A stretch of DNA of 64,000 bases from Aliidongia sp035943795. GTDB lineage: Bacteria > Pseudomonadota > Alphaproteobacteria > ATCC43930 > CGMCC-115725. The notes beneath the pieces are model-generated. The model saw only the letters and a list, made by a program, of their open reading frames with translations. It made no database searches and had not been told where the DNA came from. The stretch is taken from positions 124,001-188,000 of the forward strand of contig NZ_DASZBY010000034.1 of assembly GCF_035943795.1 (NCBI RefSeq). Direction: 5' to 3'. The translations under genes and the position numbers were made by a program. Of this stretch, positions 55,140 through 63,745 are shown in pieces (position 1 is the stretch's first letter; every line of letters begins with the position of its first letter).

Positions 55140-56512
55140 GCTGCGTTCGCCGTTTCGTCGCCGACCAGCACCAGGTCTCCGCCCAGGCTCTGCAGGGTGG
55201 CGTCGGTGATATGGACCGGCTGGATCGTGCCGATCAGGCGCGGGTCGGCCAGCGCGTGAACGCCCTGCAGGTACGGGCTGCGGCCGATCAGCTGGCCTTC
55301 GTGGCGGCCGGGCTTCTCGAACAGCACGGGCAGGGTCCGGCCGATCATGCCGGCGAAGAACGCGCGCTGCCGGCGCTCCAGCACGTCCTGCAGCTCCAGC
55401 AGGCGCGCCTGCGCGAGGTTGTCCGGCACCTTGTCCTCGATATTGGCCGCCGGCGTGCCGGGACGTGGCGAATAGCGGAACGAGAAGGCCTGGACGAACC
55501 CGACCTCCTCCACGAGATCCATGGTTGCCCGGAAATCCTCATCGCGCTCGCCGGGGAAGCCGACGATGAAGTCGGACGAGAACACGATGTCGGATCGGGC
55601 CGCGCGGAAGCGGTCGATCAGGGTCAGATAATGGGCGGCGGTATGCTTGCGGTTCATCGCCTCCAGGATCCGGTCGCTGCCCGACTGGACCGGCAGGTGC
55701 AGGAACGGCACCAGTTGGGCCAGGTCGCCATGGGCCTGGATCAGCGCGTCGTCGACGTCGCGCGGGTGTGAGGTCGTGTAGCGGATGCGCTCCAGCCCGG
55801 GGATCTCCGCCAGTGCATAGGCCAGCTGCGCCAGGCCCCAGGTGCCGCCGTCCGGCGCCTCGCCATGGTAGGCATTGACGTTCTGGCCCAGCAGGTTGAG
55901 CTCGCGCGCACCCGCGGCGACCAGCCGGCGCGCCTCGACCATCACGGCCGCTGCCGGTCGCGAATATTCCGCACCGCGCGTGTAAGGCACGACGCAGAAG
56001 GTGCAGAACTTGTCGCAGCCTTCCTGGATCGACAGGAACGCCGACACGCCGGGCGCCACGCTCTCGGTCGGAAGGAAATCGAACTTCGCCTCGGCCGGGA
56101 AATCCGTGTCCAGGATGCCGCGGCCCTTGCCGTCGGGACCGGGCGCGGTGCGGGCGGCGCGGGCGACCATCTCGGGCAGGCGGTGATAGGTCTGCGGACC
56201 CAGCACGATGTCGACATAGGGTGCGCGGCGCATGATCTCCGCGCCCTCGGCCTGGGCGACGCAACCGGCGACGGCGATGATCATGTCGCCATCGGTCTTC
56301 GCCGATTTCAGCGGCCTGAGGCGGCCCAGTTCGGAAAACACCTTCTCCTCCGCCTTCTCGCGGATGTGGCAGGTGTTGAGGATGACCATGTCGGCGCCGT
56401 CGGGCGTATCGGACGGGCTGAAGCCGAGCGGCGCCAGGACGTCGGCCATGCGTGCCGAATCGTAGACGTTCATCTGGCAGCCATAGGTCTTGATATAGAG
56501 CTTCTTGGTCAA
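55136..56512 (-). CDS. miaB: tRNA-i6A37 methylthiotransferase
   Basis: 458-residue radical-SAM enzyme that converts i6A37 to ms2i6A37. The N-terminal UPF0004 cluster domain has KKLYIKTYGCQMNVYDSARM, ILNTCHIREKAEEKVFSELG and VAGCVAQAEG. The radical-SAM cluster is EGCDKFCTFCVVPYTRGAEY, followed by the C-terminal TRAM domain. A TTG start at 56512 with GAGG upstream gives the normal length; the upstream in-frame ATG adds Arg-rich sequence and is rejected. Confidence 0.96.
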
Positions 56513-56559
56513 AGCGACCTCGGGTCCTGGCAAATCATCGGTCTGTCCAACGGGTGCCG

Positions 56560-57393
56560 TCAGGCCGCGACGGCGGCAGTCTGGGTAGGGACGGGCTCGA
56601 TGCCCCGGCCGCTGTTGGCGCGGGCCAGCGCGTCGGCAATCACCTTCTCGCAATGTTCGGCCAGTCGCTTGCGCGAACCCAGCGCCTCGACCGTCACGGG
56701 CTCATGGAACTCGACCATGATCTCCGTCAGGCCCAGGCCCGCCAGATGCCAGAGATGGTCGGCGAGCGCCATGTCGCCGTACCAGGCGAAATAAGGGCGC
56801 ATATGGCGCCCGATCGGCGTGCCGTTCAAGCTGACATAAGCGACGGTTACCGGCTGTACCGCCAGCGCATGGCCGTCGACCTGGATCTCGGCGGCGCTGA
56901 ACAGCGCGCTCTTGAACGGTCTTAGCCGGTTGCCGTCGTTGCTGGTGCCTTCGGGAAACAGGATCAGGTTGTCGCCGGCCTGCAACCGGCCGGTCAGGCT
57001 GTCGCGCTGCTGCGCGGTCGAGCTGCGCACCCGGCGCTCGACGAACACGGTGCGCTGCAACTGCGCCAGGATGCCGAACACGGGCCAGCTCTTGACCTCG
57101 CTCTTGGCGACGAACGAGCCGGTGATGAGCGCGCCCAGCACCTCGATGTCGATGTAGGACGCATGATTGGACACGAACAGCGTCGGCCGCGCGGTCGAAA
57201 GCCGTCCGCGCACCGTGACGCGCAGGCCCAGCACCCGGCAGACCAGGCGATGATACAGCCGCGGCAGGTGCCGGCTGACGCCGCGCCAGCCGAAGGCGAG
57301 CGACAAGGCCTGGAGCGGGAGCGTGGTGGCCGTCACCAGCAGATAGCCCGTGAGCCGGGCGAGGCTCAGGCCGTTGGTCGCGAGCTTGGTCAC
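56560..57393 (-). CDS. plsC: 1-acyl-sn-glycerol-3-phosphate acyltransferase
   Basis: 277-residue inner-membrane enzyme that makes phosphatidic acid. N-terminal hydrophobic segment YLLVTATTLPLQALSLAF, catalytic FVSNHASYIDIEVLGAL (NHxxxxD), the VERRV block and ILFPEGTSNDGNRLRPFKSA are visible. A related ornithine-lipid OlsA activity cannot be excluded. It lies between fur and miaB on the same strand. Confidence 0.92.
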   Translation of the reverse strand: MTKLATNGLSLARLTGYLLVTATTLPLQALSLAFGWRGVSRHLPRLYHRLVCRVLGLRVTVRGRLSTARPTLFVSNHASYIDIEVLGALITGSFVAKSEVKSWPVFGILAQLQRTVFVERRVRSSTAQQRDSLTGRLQAGDNLILFPEGTSNDGNRLRPFKSALFSAAEIQVDGHALAVQPVTVAYVSLNGTPIGRHMRPYFAWYGDMALADHLWHLAGLGLTEIMVEFHEPVTVEALGSRKRLAEHCEKVIADALARANSGRGIEPVPTQTAAVAA

Positions 57394-57417
57394 GCGTCGA
57401 GCGAGCCCATCGGCGGC

Positions 57418-57861
57418 TCAGCCGGGCTTGCGGTCGGTGCCGTTGATCGGCACGGCATAGAGCTCCAGCCGATGGCCGACCAGCTTGTATCCGAGCTCCT
57501 GCGCGACCCGATGCTGCAGCTCCTCGATAACCGCGTTCTGGAATTCGATGACACGGCCCGACTGGACGTCGATCAGATGATCGTGATGGTCCGCCGGCCG
57601 CTCCTCGTAGCGCGCCCGACCGTCGCCGAAATCATGGCGTTCCAGGATGTTCGCCTCTTCGAACAGGCGCACCGTCCGGTACACCGTCGCGATCGAGATC
57701 TTGGGATCGACCACGGTCGCGCGGCGATATACAGCCTCGACGTCCGGGTGATCGTCGGCTTCCGATAGGACGCGCGCGATGACCCGACGCTGGTCGGTCA
57801 TCTTCAGCCCCTTGTCGATACAGACCTGCTCTAGGCGCGAAACCATTCCCACATCCGCCAT
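57418..57861 (-). CDS. fur: Ferric/manganese uptake regulator Fur (Mur)
   Basis: 147-residue metalloregulator. The winged HTH is CIDKGLKMTDQRRVIARVLS, HPDVEAVYRRATVVDPKISI, ATVYRTVRLFEEANILERHD. The metal-binding segment ERPADHHDHLIDVQSGRVIE and the C-terminal YKLVGHRLELYAVP are typical. No Cys-X2-Cys structural zinc site is present, as in many alphaproteobacterial Fur/Mur proteins. With Irr elsewhere, iron control here may rest mainly on Irr and this protein may sense Mn or Fe. Confidence 0.94.
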   Translation of the reverse strand: MADVGMVSRLEQVCIDKGLKMTDQRRVIARVLSEADDHPDVEAVYRRATVVDPKISIATVYRTVRLFEEANILERHDFGDGRARYEERPADHHDHLIDVQSGRVIEFQNAVIEELQHRVAQELGYKLVGHRLELYAVPINGTDRKPG

Positions 57862-57964
57862 TAACGCGTCGAAGCCGCCGAACTATATCGAAACCCGGGC
57901 CGGCAGCCTACGGCCAATCGAGGATGGCGCAAATGCGCGGGCCTGGATGCCGGTGAAATGCGGC

Positions 57965-58016
57965 GGGGGTGCCGCAACCCCGGGCGATCGATCGCCCGAC
58001 AGGCCGCGGCACCCCC
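57965..58016 (-). terminator. Nested hairpin downstream of mucR
   Basis: Outer arms GGGGGTGCCGC (57965-57975) and GCGGCACCCCC (58006-58016) are perfect complements. Between them the 18-base palindrome CGGGCGATCGATCGCCCG (57981-57998) can form a second stem. It lies 20 bases past the mucR stop and before fur, so it likely ends mucR transcripts. Confidence 0.7.
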
Positions 58017-58035
58017 GAACGAGGCCGGTATTGGT

Positions 58036-58452
58036 CTATTCGTCGGCGCGACGGGCGCGGGTGCCCAGGCCGATTTCCTTGGCGAGCTTGCTGCGCTGCA
58101 GGGCGTAGTTCGGCGCCACCATCGGATAGTCCGGCGGCAGGCCCCAGCGCTCCCGGTAGTCTTCCGGCGTCATGTTGTAGGAGGTCTTCAGATGCCGCTT
58201 CAGCATCTTCAGCTTCTTGCCGTCCTCCAGGCAGACGATGTAGTCGGGATGGATCGACTTCTTCACGGAAACGGCAGGCTGCGGCTTTTCCTGAACCGGC
58301 TCCGGGACGGTGCCCATCGACGTCAGCGAGCGGTAGACCTGGCTGATCAGGACCGGCAGCTCGTCCACGGACACCTGATTGTTGGAAACGTGAGCCGCCA
58401 CGATCTCTGTCGTAAGACCCAGCAAATCCACGCCCTCGGCTTCTTCAGTCAT
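58036..58452 (-). CDS. mucR: MucR/Ros family regulator
   Basis: 138-residue H-NS-like regulator that represses exopolysaccharide, motility and virulence genes in alphaproteobacteria. MTEEAEGVDLLGLTTEIVAA starts the oligomerisation region. The zinc-finger part is YIVCLEDGKKLKMLKRHLKT SYNMTPEDYRERWGLPPDYP, followed by MVAPNYALQRSKLAKEIGLG. The usual ligand order Cys-Asp-His-His is incomplete because Ser stands where the last His (THYN in rhizobia) is found, so zinc binding may be lost. ATG 58452 is correct; a longer start adds unrelated residues. An inverted repeat covers its leader. Confidence 0.95.
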   Translation of the reverse strand: MTEEAEGVDLLGLTTEIVAAHVSNNQVSVDELPVLISQVYRSLTSMGTVPEPVQEKPQPAVSVKKSIHPDYIVCLEDGKKLKMLKRHLKTSYNMTPEDYRERWGLPPDYPMVAPNYALQRSKLAKEIGLGTRARRADE

Positions 58453-58786
58453 GCTTTCTTGCCCCAAGGTAATTCGCGCGGGGCAAGATAGGTTGGCCGT
58501 TGACGCAAAGCAATAACTCTTAAGTGTTTTTCCAATTTGCCGCGCCATCTGCAAAGGCGCCGCGGATAGAAAATTTGTCACGCAGCGGCAATGAGGCGCG
58601 CAATTGGTATAGTCCAGCGACGGAAAGCTGGCTTTTTGCAGATGCGAAAGATGTTGCGGCCGATTCGGCCGACGCAGACCTTTGGCAAATCGCTTCCGGC
58701 CATCGAGCCCCAGCAGCGGTCGAATGCTGTGCCGGCGCGTCCTTCGACCGGCGCCACCAGGGCCGTCCGGCTGCTTAGATTGCTGC
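58453..58786. promoter_or_regulatory. mucR upstream region with inverted repeat
   Basis: A 334-base spacer between rimI and mucR. CTTGCCCC (58458-58465) and GGGGCAAG (58480-58487) are perfect arms ending six bases before the mucR ATG, so in mRNA the likely ribosome binding site is paired. AT-rich runs (58500-58540) upstream suit MucR autobinding. I see no credible gene; a plus-strand frame at 58524-58778 has no ribosome binding site. Confidence 0.55.
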
Positions 58787-59275
58787 CTAGATTATTGGGC
58801 GCCGCAACAGATGGGCGGCCACCCGCTTGTTTCCTGGTCTCTTGTAGTAGTCGCGCCGCGTGCCTTCGACGAGGAATCCGAGTCGGGCATAGAGGCGCTG
58901 CCCGGGAATATTGTCGGCCGCGACTTCCAGAAAGGCGTTCGTCGCCCCGCGGCGGCGGCCGACCTCGAAGAAATCCGCCATCAGCCGCATGGCCACCCGC
59001 CGCCGCCGAGCCGCCGGGCGCACGCCGACGGTCAACAGCTCGGCATCCTCGGCGACGAACAGCAGCAGAGCGAATCCCAGCGGCTCCGGCGGGTTCACCG
59101 CCCGGTCGATTGCCATGCGCCCGATCGCGCCGGGCATGGCGAGCAGATCTGCGATCGCCCGCTCGTCCCAGGCGTCGAAACCGAACGCTTCCTGATGGAT
59201 CAGTGCCGCGACGCGCAGTTCCGCGGCGCCGATCGTGACGATCGCGATCTCGGGCGGGCGGGCGGGCTTGCTCAC
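58787..59275 (-). CDS. rimI: Ribosomal-protein-alanine N-acetyltransferase RimI-like
   Basis: 162-residue GNAT enzyme. The fold marks are ALIHQEAFGFDAWDERAIAD, LLTVGVRPAARRRRVAMRLM (acetyl-CoA loop, with RRRRVA in place of the usual RGxGxA), FLEVAADNIPGQRLYARLGF and EGTRRDYYKRPG. It starts with GTG at 59275, overlapping tsaB by four bases, the conserved tsaB-rimI pair. Acetylation of S18 is inferred from family and context. Confidence 0.92.
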   Translation of the reverse strand: MSKPARPPEIAIVTIGAAELRVAALIHQEAFGFDAWDERAIADLLAMPGAIGRMAIDRAVNPPEPLGFALLLFVAEDAELLTVGVRPAARRRRVAMRLMADFFEVGRRRGATNAFLEVAADNIPGQRLYARLGFLVEGTRRDYYKRPGNKRVAAHLLRRPII

Positions 59276-59949
59276 GGCTTCGGCTTCAGTTGGGTCACGT
59301 CGGGCGCCCGCAGGTAGAGCGGGTGGGCCTGCAGCCGATCGATGCTTCGGCTTCCGAGGTCGGCGACGAGGCGGGCCATGTCGGCCGCGCGGATGCGCCG
59401 GGGGGCGGCATCGAGCTCGATGCCGGGCGCGAAGGCCTGGCCGGCAAGATTGGGGACGCCGTCGCCGGCGATATGCCAGGCGCCGGCGCCGAGCCAATCG
59501 GCCAGCGAATCGGGGTCGAGCTGGGCCGGCTCGCCGGTCGGTCGGAGTGTCCCGTCGAACCGCTGGGCGAACACCGGTCCGCGCCGGCTGTCGATCACGA
59601 TCGCGACCGGACGGTCTGCGGGCTCCAGCCCGGCCGCGATGGCCTCGAAGGAGGTGAGGGCCGCGAGCGGCTTGCCTGCGGCGAGCGCCAGCCCGCGGGC
59701 GGCCGACAGGCCAAGGCGCACGCCGGTGAAGGAGCCGGGGCCGACCGTGGTCGCGATGGCGTCGAGCTCGATCCAATCCACGCGCGCCTCGGCCATGATC
59801 GTGCGGATCATCGGCAGCAGCGCCTCGGCCTGGCCGCGTTCCATGGCGGCGAAGCGTTCGGCCACGACGCTGCCGTCGATCAGCATGGCCGCCGAGCAGC
59901 TGGCGCCGGAGCAATCGAACGCGAGCACGCGGGTCAGGCGCTCGCTCAC
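59272..59949 (-). CDS. tsaB: tRNA threonylcarbamoyladenosine biosynthesis protein TsaB
   Basis: 225-residue ASKHA-fold partner of TsaD/TsaE in t6A37 synthesis. Seen are LAFDCSGASCSAAMLIDGSV, MERGQAEALLPMIRTIMAEA, the signature ATTVGPGSFTGVRLGLSAAR and GLALAAGKPLAALTSFEAIA. It starts with GTG 59949. In many alphaproteobacteria it is adjacent to a nifU-like gene; here four to five genes intervene. Confidence 0.96.
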   Translation of the reverse strand: MSERLTRVLAFDCSGASCSAAMLIDGSVVAERFAAMERGQAEALLPMIRTIMAEARVDWIELDAIATTVGPGSFTGVRLGLSAARGLALAAGKPLAALTSFEAIAAGLEPADRPVAIVIDSRRGPVFAQRFDGTLRPTGEPAQLDPDSLADWLGAGAWHIAGDGVPNLAGQAFAPGIELDAAPRRIRAADMARLVADLGSRSIDRLQAHPLYLRAPDVTQLKPKP

Positions 59950-60005
59950 CGGGCGGGCCCCGTGCTAACTGAAGGTTCCAAACCCTGCCGAACGGTCATC
60001 GGAAC

Positions 60006-60566
60006 ATGCTGGTCGAAATCACCGAAGCCACCCACGACGTCCTCCTCGACATCGCCTACGCCACCACGAACAATTTCACAGGCGCGCCGGTCTATACGCG
60101 TTCCGCATGCTATTTGCACCCGGATGCGCGGGTATGCCTGGAGCGCGCGATCGACCTCGCCGGCCGGCAAGGATTGCGCCTCAAGATCTTCGATGCGTTC
60201 CGGCCGTCGGAAGCGCAATGGAAATTGTGGAATTTCCGGCCCGATCCGCAGTTCATCGCCGATCCGCGCCGCGGCTCGCCCCATTCGCGTGGCGCCGCCG
60301 TCGATCTCAACTTGGTCGACCGGCAGGGGAGCGAACTCGACATGGGCACCAGCTTCGACGCGTTCACGCCGCTGTCGCATCACGGCAATACCGAAATCCC
60401 GGCCGAGGCTCAGCGCAACCGGCTGTTGCTGATGGGCCTGATGACGACGGCCGGCTGGGATTTCTATCGGAACGAATGGTGGCATTATCAGCTGTTCGAT
60501 GCGCGTGCGCGCTATCCGGTGCTGAGCGACACCGTACTGCCGCAGGGGATGATGAGGGGGGCTTGA
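60006..60566 (+). CDS. ddpX: D-alanyl-D-alanine dipeptidase (VanX/DdpX)
   Basis: 186-residue zinc peptidase of the M15D family that hydrolyses D-Ala-D-Ala. Zinc and catalytic motifs are GSPHSRGAAVDLNLV (SxHxxGxAxD) and the ERWH-type EWWHYQLF near the C-terminus. The basic residue RPSEAQWKLW is also conserved. No signal peptide is seen, so it is cytoplasmic, probably for recycling or catabolism rather than vancomycin resistance, since no vanA/vanH-like genes are present. A GST gene follows 2 bases later. Confidence 0.93.
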   Translation: MLVEITEATHDVLLDIAYATTNNFTGAPVYTRSACYLHPDARVCLERAIDLAGRQGLRLKIFDAFRPSEAQWKLWNFRPDPQFIADPRRGSPHSRGAAVDLNLVDRQGSELDMGTSFDAFTPLSHHGNTEIPAEAQRNRLLLMGLMTTAGWDFYRNEWWHYQLFDARARYPVLSDTVLPQGMMRGA

Positions 60567-60568
60567 CG

Positions 60569-61207
60569 ATGGCGCGTCCCTTGCTGTTCGGCGCGGCCTA
60601 TAGCGTCTATGTACGCATCGCGCGGCTGACGCTCGAAGAGAAAGGCGTTGCCCACGATCTGGTGCCGGTCGATGTCTTCGCTGCGGACGGGCTGCCGGCC
60701 GACTATCTGCAGCGCCAGCCGTTCGGGCGCATTCCCGCGTTCGAACATGAGGGGTTCCGCCTGTTCGAGACCGGCGCGATCACCCGCTACGTCGACGAGG
60801 CCTTTCCCGGGCCGAGGCTGCAGCCGGAAGGCGCGCGCGATCGCGCACGGGTCAACCAGATCATCAGCATCCTGGACAATTACGCCTACCGCACCCTGGT
60901 CTGGGACATCTATGTCGAGCGCGTGTCCGGGCCGGCGAAGGGGCGGCCCGCCGATGAAGCGCGGATCGCGGCAGCCTTGCCGCAGGCGCGCCGCTGCCTC
61001 GATGCCTTGGTCGATCTGATGGGCGACGGGCCCTGGCTGGCCGGGTCGGACCTCAGCCTGGCCGATCTTCACGCCGCGCCGATGATCGCCTATTGCGTCA
61101 GGGCGCCGGAAGGCCGCGCGCTGATCGAGCGCGCTCCGCGCCTCCAGGTCTGGTGGGGGCGCATGGCCGCTCGTCCCGGCATGCTCGCCACCGAGTTCGT
61201 ACCCTGA
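60569..61207 (+). CDS. Glutathione S-transferase-like protein
   Basis: 212 residues. The N-terminal thioredoxin fold has FGAAYSVYVRIARLTLEEKG, QRQPFGRIPAFEHEGFRLFE and TGAITRYVDEAFPG, the glutathione-binding segment with the cis-Pro and acidic residue. The C-terminal helical domain contains the capping box WLAGSDLSLADLHAAPMIAY. It is co-transcribed with ddpX (2-base gap). The electrophile substrate is unknown. Confidence 0.92.
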   Translation: MARPLLFGAAYSVYVRIARLTLEEKGVAHDLVPVDVFAADGLPADYLQRQPFGRIPAFEHEGFRLFETGAITRYVDEAFPGPRLQPEGARDRARVNQIISILDNYAYRTLVWDIYVERVSGPAKGRPADEARIAAALPQARRCLDALVDLMGDGPWLAGSDLSLADLHAAPMIAYCVRAPEGRALIERAPRLQVWWGRMAARPGMLATEFVP

Positions 61208-61219
61208 CGGATCGCCGGC

Positions 61220-62392
61220 CTATTTCAATTCGGCGCAGACCGCGACAAGCTGGTCGATCTCGGCCTCGCTGTTGTAGTAATGCGGCGAGGCGCGGACGAG
61301 CGTTGGCAGAGACCTGGCTTGGGCGTCGAGTAGCGTGCTCGACGGCTGCGATGCGCCGATCGTGACGCCGGCTCGCGCCGCCGCCGCGACCACGGCCGAG
61401 GCCTCGTGGCCCTCGATCGTGAAGCTGACGATCGCCGACGGATTGCGGCCGAGGTCGCGGAGCGTCACGCCGCGAATGTCGGCGAGCCCGCCGCGTAGCC
61501 TGTCAGCGAGCAACCGGCAGCGCGCCTCGATGGCCTCGAGGCCCAAGGCGAGCGCATACTCGACGGCGACGCCCAGGCCGGCGCGCGCGGCGTAGTTGTT
61601 CTCCCAATTCTCGAAGCGCCGCGCGTCCGGCCGCAGTTCGTAGCGGTCGGGCGCGACCCAGGGTGCCGCGAAATGATCGATCATCGGCGGCTCGAGCGTT
61701 TCGAGCAGACCGCGACGCACATAGAGAAAGCCGGTGCCGCGCGGCCCGCGCAGGAACTTGCGCCCGGTCGCGGCCAGCATGTCGCAGCCGACCGCCTCGA
61801 CATCGACCGGCATCTGTCCGACCGCCTGGCAGGCGTCGAGCAGGTAGGGGATGCCGTGGGCGCGTGCGACCCTGCCGACCGCCGCGGCCGGATTGGTCAG
61901 GCCACCGTTGGTCGGAACCCAGGTGATCGCGATCAGCTTCGCCCGATCGTCGATCATCCGTTCCAGCGCCGCCACGTCGAGCGCGCCGTCCGCGTCGCTC
62001 GGCACCACGTCGATTACGGCGCCGGTGCGCTTTGCCACCTGCAGATACGCCACGTAGTTGGCCGCGTATTCCGCCTCCGCCGTCAGGATCCGGTCGCCCG
62101 GCGCGAAGGGCAGGGCGTAGAACGCCATCTGCCAGGCGACCGTGGCGTTTTCGGTCAGCGCGATTTCCACCGGGTCGGCGTTGAGCAGCCGGGCGACCGA
62201 GCCATAGACCGCCTCCAGCGCGTCATGTTCCTGCGCGGCGGCGGCATAGCCGCCAATTTCCGCCTCGAGATCGATGTGCCGCTTCAAGGCATCGACCACC
62301 GGGATCGGCATCAGCGCCGCGCCGGCATTGTGCAGATAGGCCCGGCGGGCCGTCGCGGGCGTGTCGGCGCGAATGCGCGCGAGATCGATCAT
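61220..62392 (-). CDS. Class V aminotransferase (cysteine desulfurase-like fold)
   Basis: 390-residue PLP enzyme. RRAYLHNAGAALMPIPVVDA at the N-terminus, ALTENATVAWQMAFYAL, AITWVPTNGGLTNPAAAVGR, YLLDACQAVGQMPVDVEAVG and the PLP-lysine segment AATGRKFLRGPRGTGFLYVR are clear. The layout is close to EgtE/isopenicillin epimerase-like members, without the active-site Cys loop of true desulfurases. The reaction cannot be assigned. It converges with the GST gene. Confidence 0.9.
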   Translation of the reverse strand: MIDLARIRADTPATARRAYLHNAGAALMPIPVVDALKRHIDLEAEIGGYAAAAQEHDALEAVYGSVARLLNADPVEIALTENATVAWQMAFYALPFAPGDRILTAEAEYAANYVAYLQVAKRTGAVIDVVPSDADGALDVAALERMIDDRAKLIAITWVPTNGGLTNPAAAVGRVARAHGIPYLLDACQAVGQMPVDVEAVGCDMLAATGRKFLRGPRGTGFLYVRRGLLETLEPPMIDHFAAPWVAPDRYELRPDARRFENWENNYAARAGLGVAVEYALALGLEAIEARCRLLADRLRGGLADIRGVTLRDLGRNPSAIVSFTIEGHEASAVVAAAARAGVTIGASQPSSTLLDAQARSLPTLVRASPHYYNSEAEIDQLVAVCAELK

Positions 62393-62436
62393 CGCAAATC
62401 AGCCCACGCCGGTCGCCCGGTGCGCGGCCCCCTGGT

Positions 62437-63027
62437 TCAGGCGAAGGAACAGACGTCGTCGAAATCGAAGCGCGGGCTGCGTCCGAACAGCTTGGCCGGA
62501 TCGCCATAGCCGAGGTTGCACAGGAAATTCGTCTGGAACCGGCCGTCCGGGAAGAACTCGGCATCGACCTTCTTGAGGTCGAAGCCAGACATCGGTCCGC
62601 AATCCAGCCCAAGCGCGCGGGCGGCGATCATCAGGTAGGCGCCCTGCAGCGTCGAGTTGCGGACCATGGTGGCCTGGATCATGGCGTCGTTGCCGGTGAA
62701 CCAGGACTTGGCGTCCGCATGGGGGAACAGCTTGGGCAGATGCTCGTAGAACTGCGTGTCCTGGGCGATGATCGCGGTGACCGGCGCCGCCATGGTCTTG
62801 TCCAGATTGCCGGCCGACAGGGCGGGCTTCAGGCGCTCCTTGCCTGCGGCGGTGGTCACGAACACGACGCGCATCGGGCTGCAGTTGGCGCTGGTCGGGC
62901 CCATCTTGGCCAGGTCGAACACCTGGCGCACCAGGCTCTCCGGCACCGGCTTGTCCTGCCAGCCATTGTGGGTGCGGGCGGTGCGGAACAGGGTGTCGAG
63001 GCTGCGCTCGTCGATCGCGGTGGACAT
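62437..63027 (-). CDS. rutE: Malonic semialdehyde reductase RutE-like nitroreductase
   Basis: 196-residue FMN oxidoreductase of the nitroreductase superfamily. LDTLFRTARTHNGWQDKPVP, FDLAKMGPTSANCSPMRVVF, DTQFYEHLPKLFPHADAKSW, TLQGAYLMIAARALGLDCGP and FLCNLGYGDPAKLFGRSPRF match RutE/HadB-type proteins, which reduce malonic semialdehyde to 3-hydroxypropionate in pyrimidine breakdown. No other rut genes are in view, so it may serve general aldehyde or quinone reduction. Confidence 0.9.
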   Translation of the reverse strand: MSTAIDERSLDTLFRTARTHNGWQDKPVPESLVRQVFDLAKMGPTSANCSPMRVVFVTTAAGKERLKPALSAGNLDKTMAAPVTAIIAQDTQFYEHLPKLFPHADAKSWFTGNDAMIQATMVRNSTLQGAYLMIAARALGLDCGPMSGFDLKKVDAEFFPDGRFQTNFLCNLGYGDPAKLFGRSPRFDFDDVCSFA

Positions 63028-63104
63028 GGAGGGCTCCTGGAACGGCGGTAAAATGGCCCTCTGCCCGTATCACGGGGGGCGGCCGGACGGAAAGCACTAA
63101 ACCG

Positions 63105-63737
63105 TTATGCGGCCGGCCAGTTTTCCGCCTTGACGGCCGCCAGGCGCGGCTCGGCGTCGACCGCGTCGGCGATCTGGGCCAGGCGCGGGCAATAGCTGCG
63201 GAACCAGTCGCGGCGCGGCCGCCAATTGACCATGGCCCAGACGTAGAGGTCGAGGGCCGAGCGCTCGCTGCCCAACATCCAGGGGCCGGCGATGCTGGTC
63301 TCGATCTGACGCCAGGCGCGCTGCCGCTCGGCATCGGTCACGGCGCGCAGCTCGTCGCGCCCTTCCTGCTCGTTGACGTAGCGGCTGGGATCGTCGCCAT
63401 AGGTGAAGGTCGGATAGATCGAGGCGACCAGGAAGATCAGCCAGCGCAGGAAGGCGGGGCGGGTCGCGCTCCCCGGCTTTGGGGCCAGTCCGGCATCGGG
63501 TGCCAGGTCGATGATGTGCAGCACCATGGCGGCGCTCTCGGTCATCACGCTGCCGTCGGGCAGGATCAACACCGGGACCTGGCCCAACGGATTGAGCTGG
63601 AACAGCCGGTCCCGCTCGGGACCCGGCTGCCACAGGTCCAGCATCTCGGTCTCGTACGGCAGTCCCGACAGGGCCAGCGCCGCCTCGACGATGGCGGAGC
63701 CGGTGCCTGGGTTGCCGATCAGCCGGAACATGCCCAT
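63105..63737 (-). CDS. Glutathione S-transferase-like protein
   Basis: 210 residues. The N-terminal fold has FRLIGNPGTGSAIVEAALAL, FQLNPLGQVPVLILPDGSVM and TESAAMVLHIIDLAPDAGLA, where TESAA binds glutathione. The C-terminal helical domain has RPAFLRWLIFLVASIYPTFT and WMLGSERSALDLYVWAMVNW. It is distinct from the GST at 60569. Substrate unknown. It lies 8 bases downstream of the NifU-like gene on the same strand, so they probably share a transcript. Confidence 0.92.
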   Translation of the reverse strand: MGMFRLIGNPGTGSAIVEAALALSGLPYETEMLDLWQPGPERDRLFQLNPLGQVPVLILPDGSVMTESAAMVLHIIDLAPDAGLAPKPGSATRPAFLRWLIFLVASIYPTFTYGDDPSRYVNEQEGRDELRAVTDAERQRAWRQIETSIAGPWMLGSERSALDLYVWAMVNWRPRRDWFRSYCPRLAQIADAVDAEPRLAAVKAENWPAA

Positions 63738-63745
63738 CGGCGCCG

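Noticed and set aside
58524..58778. 84-codon plus-strand frame upstream of mucR
   Set aside because: No ribosome binding site and no recognisable features; region better explained as regulatory.
60006..60566. Vancomycin resistance (vanX) interpretation
   Set aside because: No vanH, vanA, vanR or vanS homologues are nearby and Gram-negative DdpX homologues serve D-Ala-D-Ala turnover.
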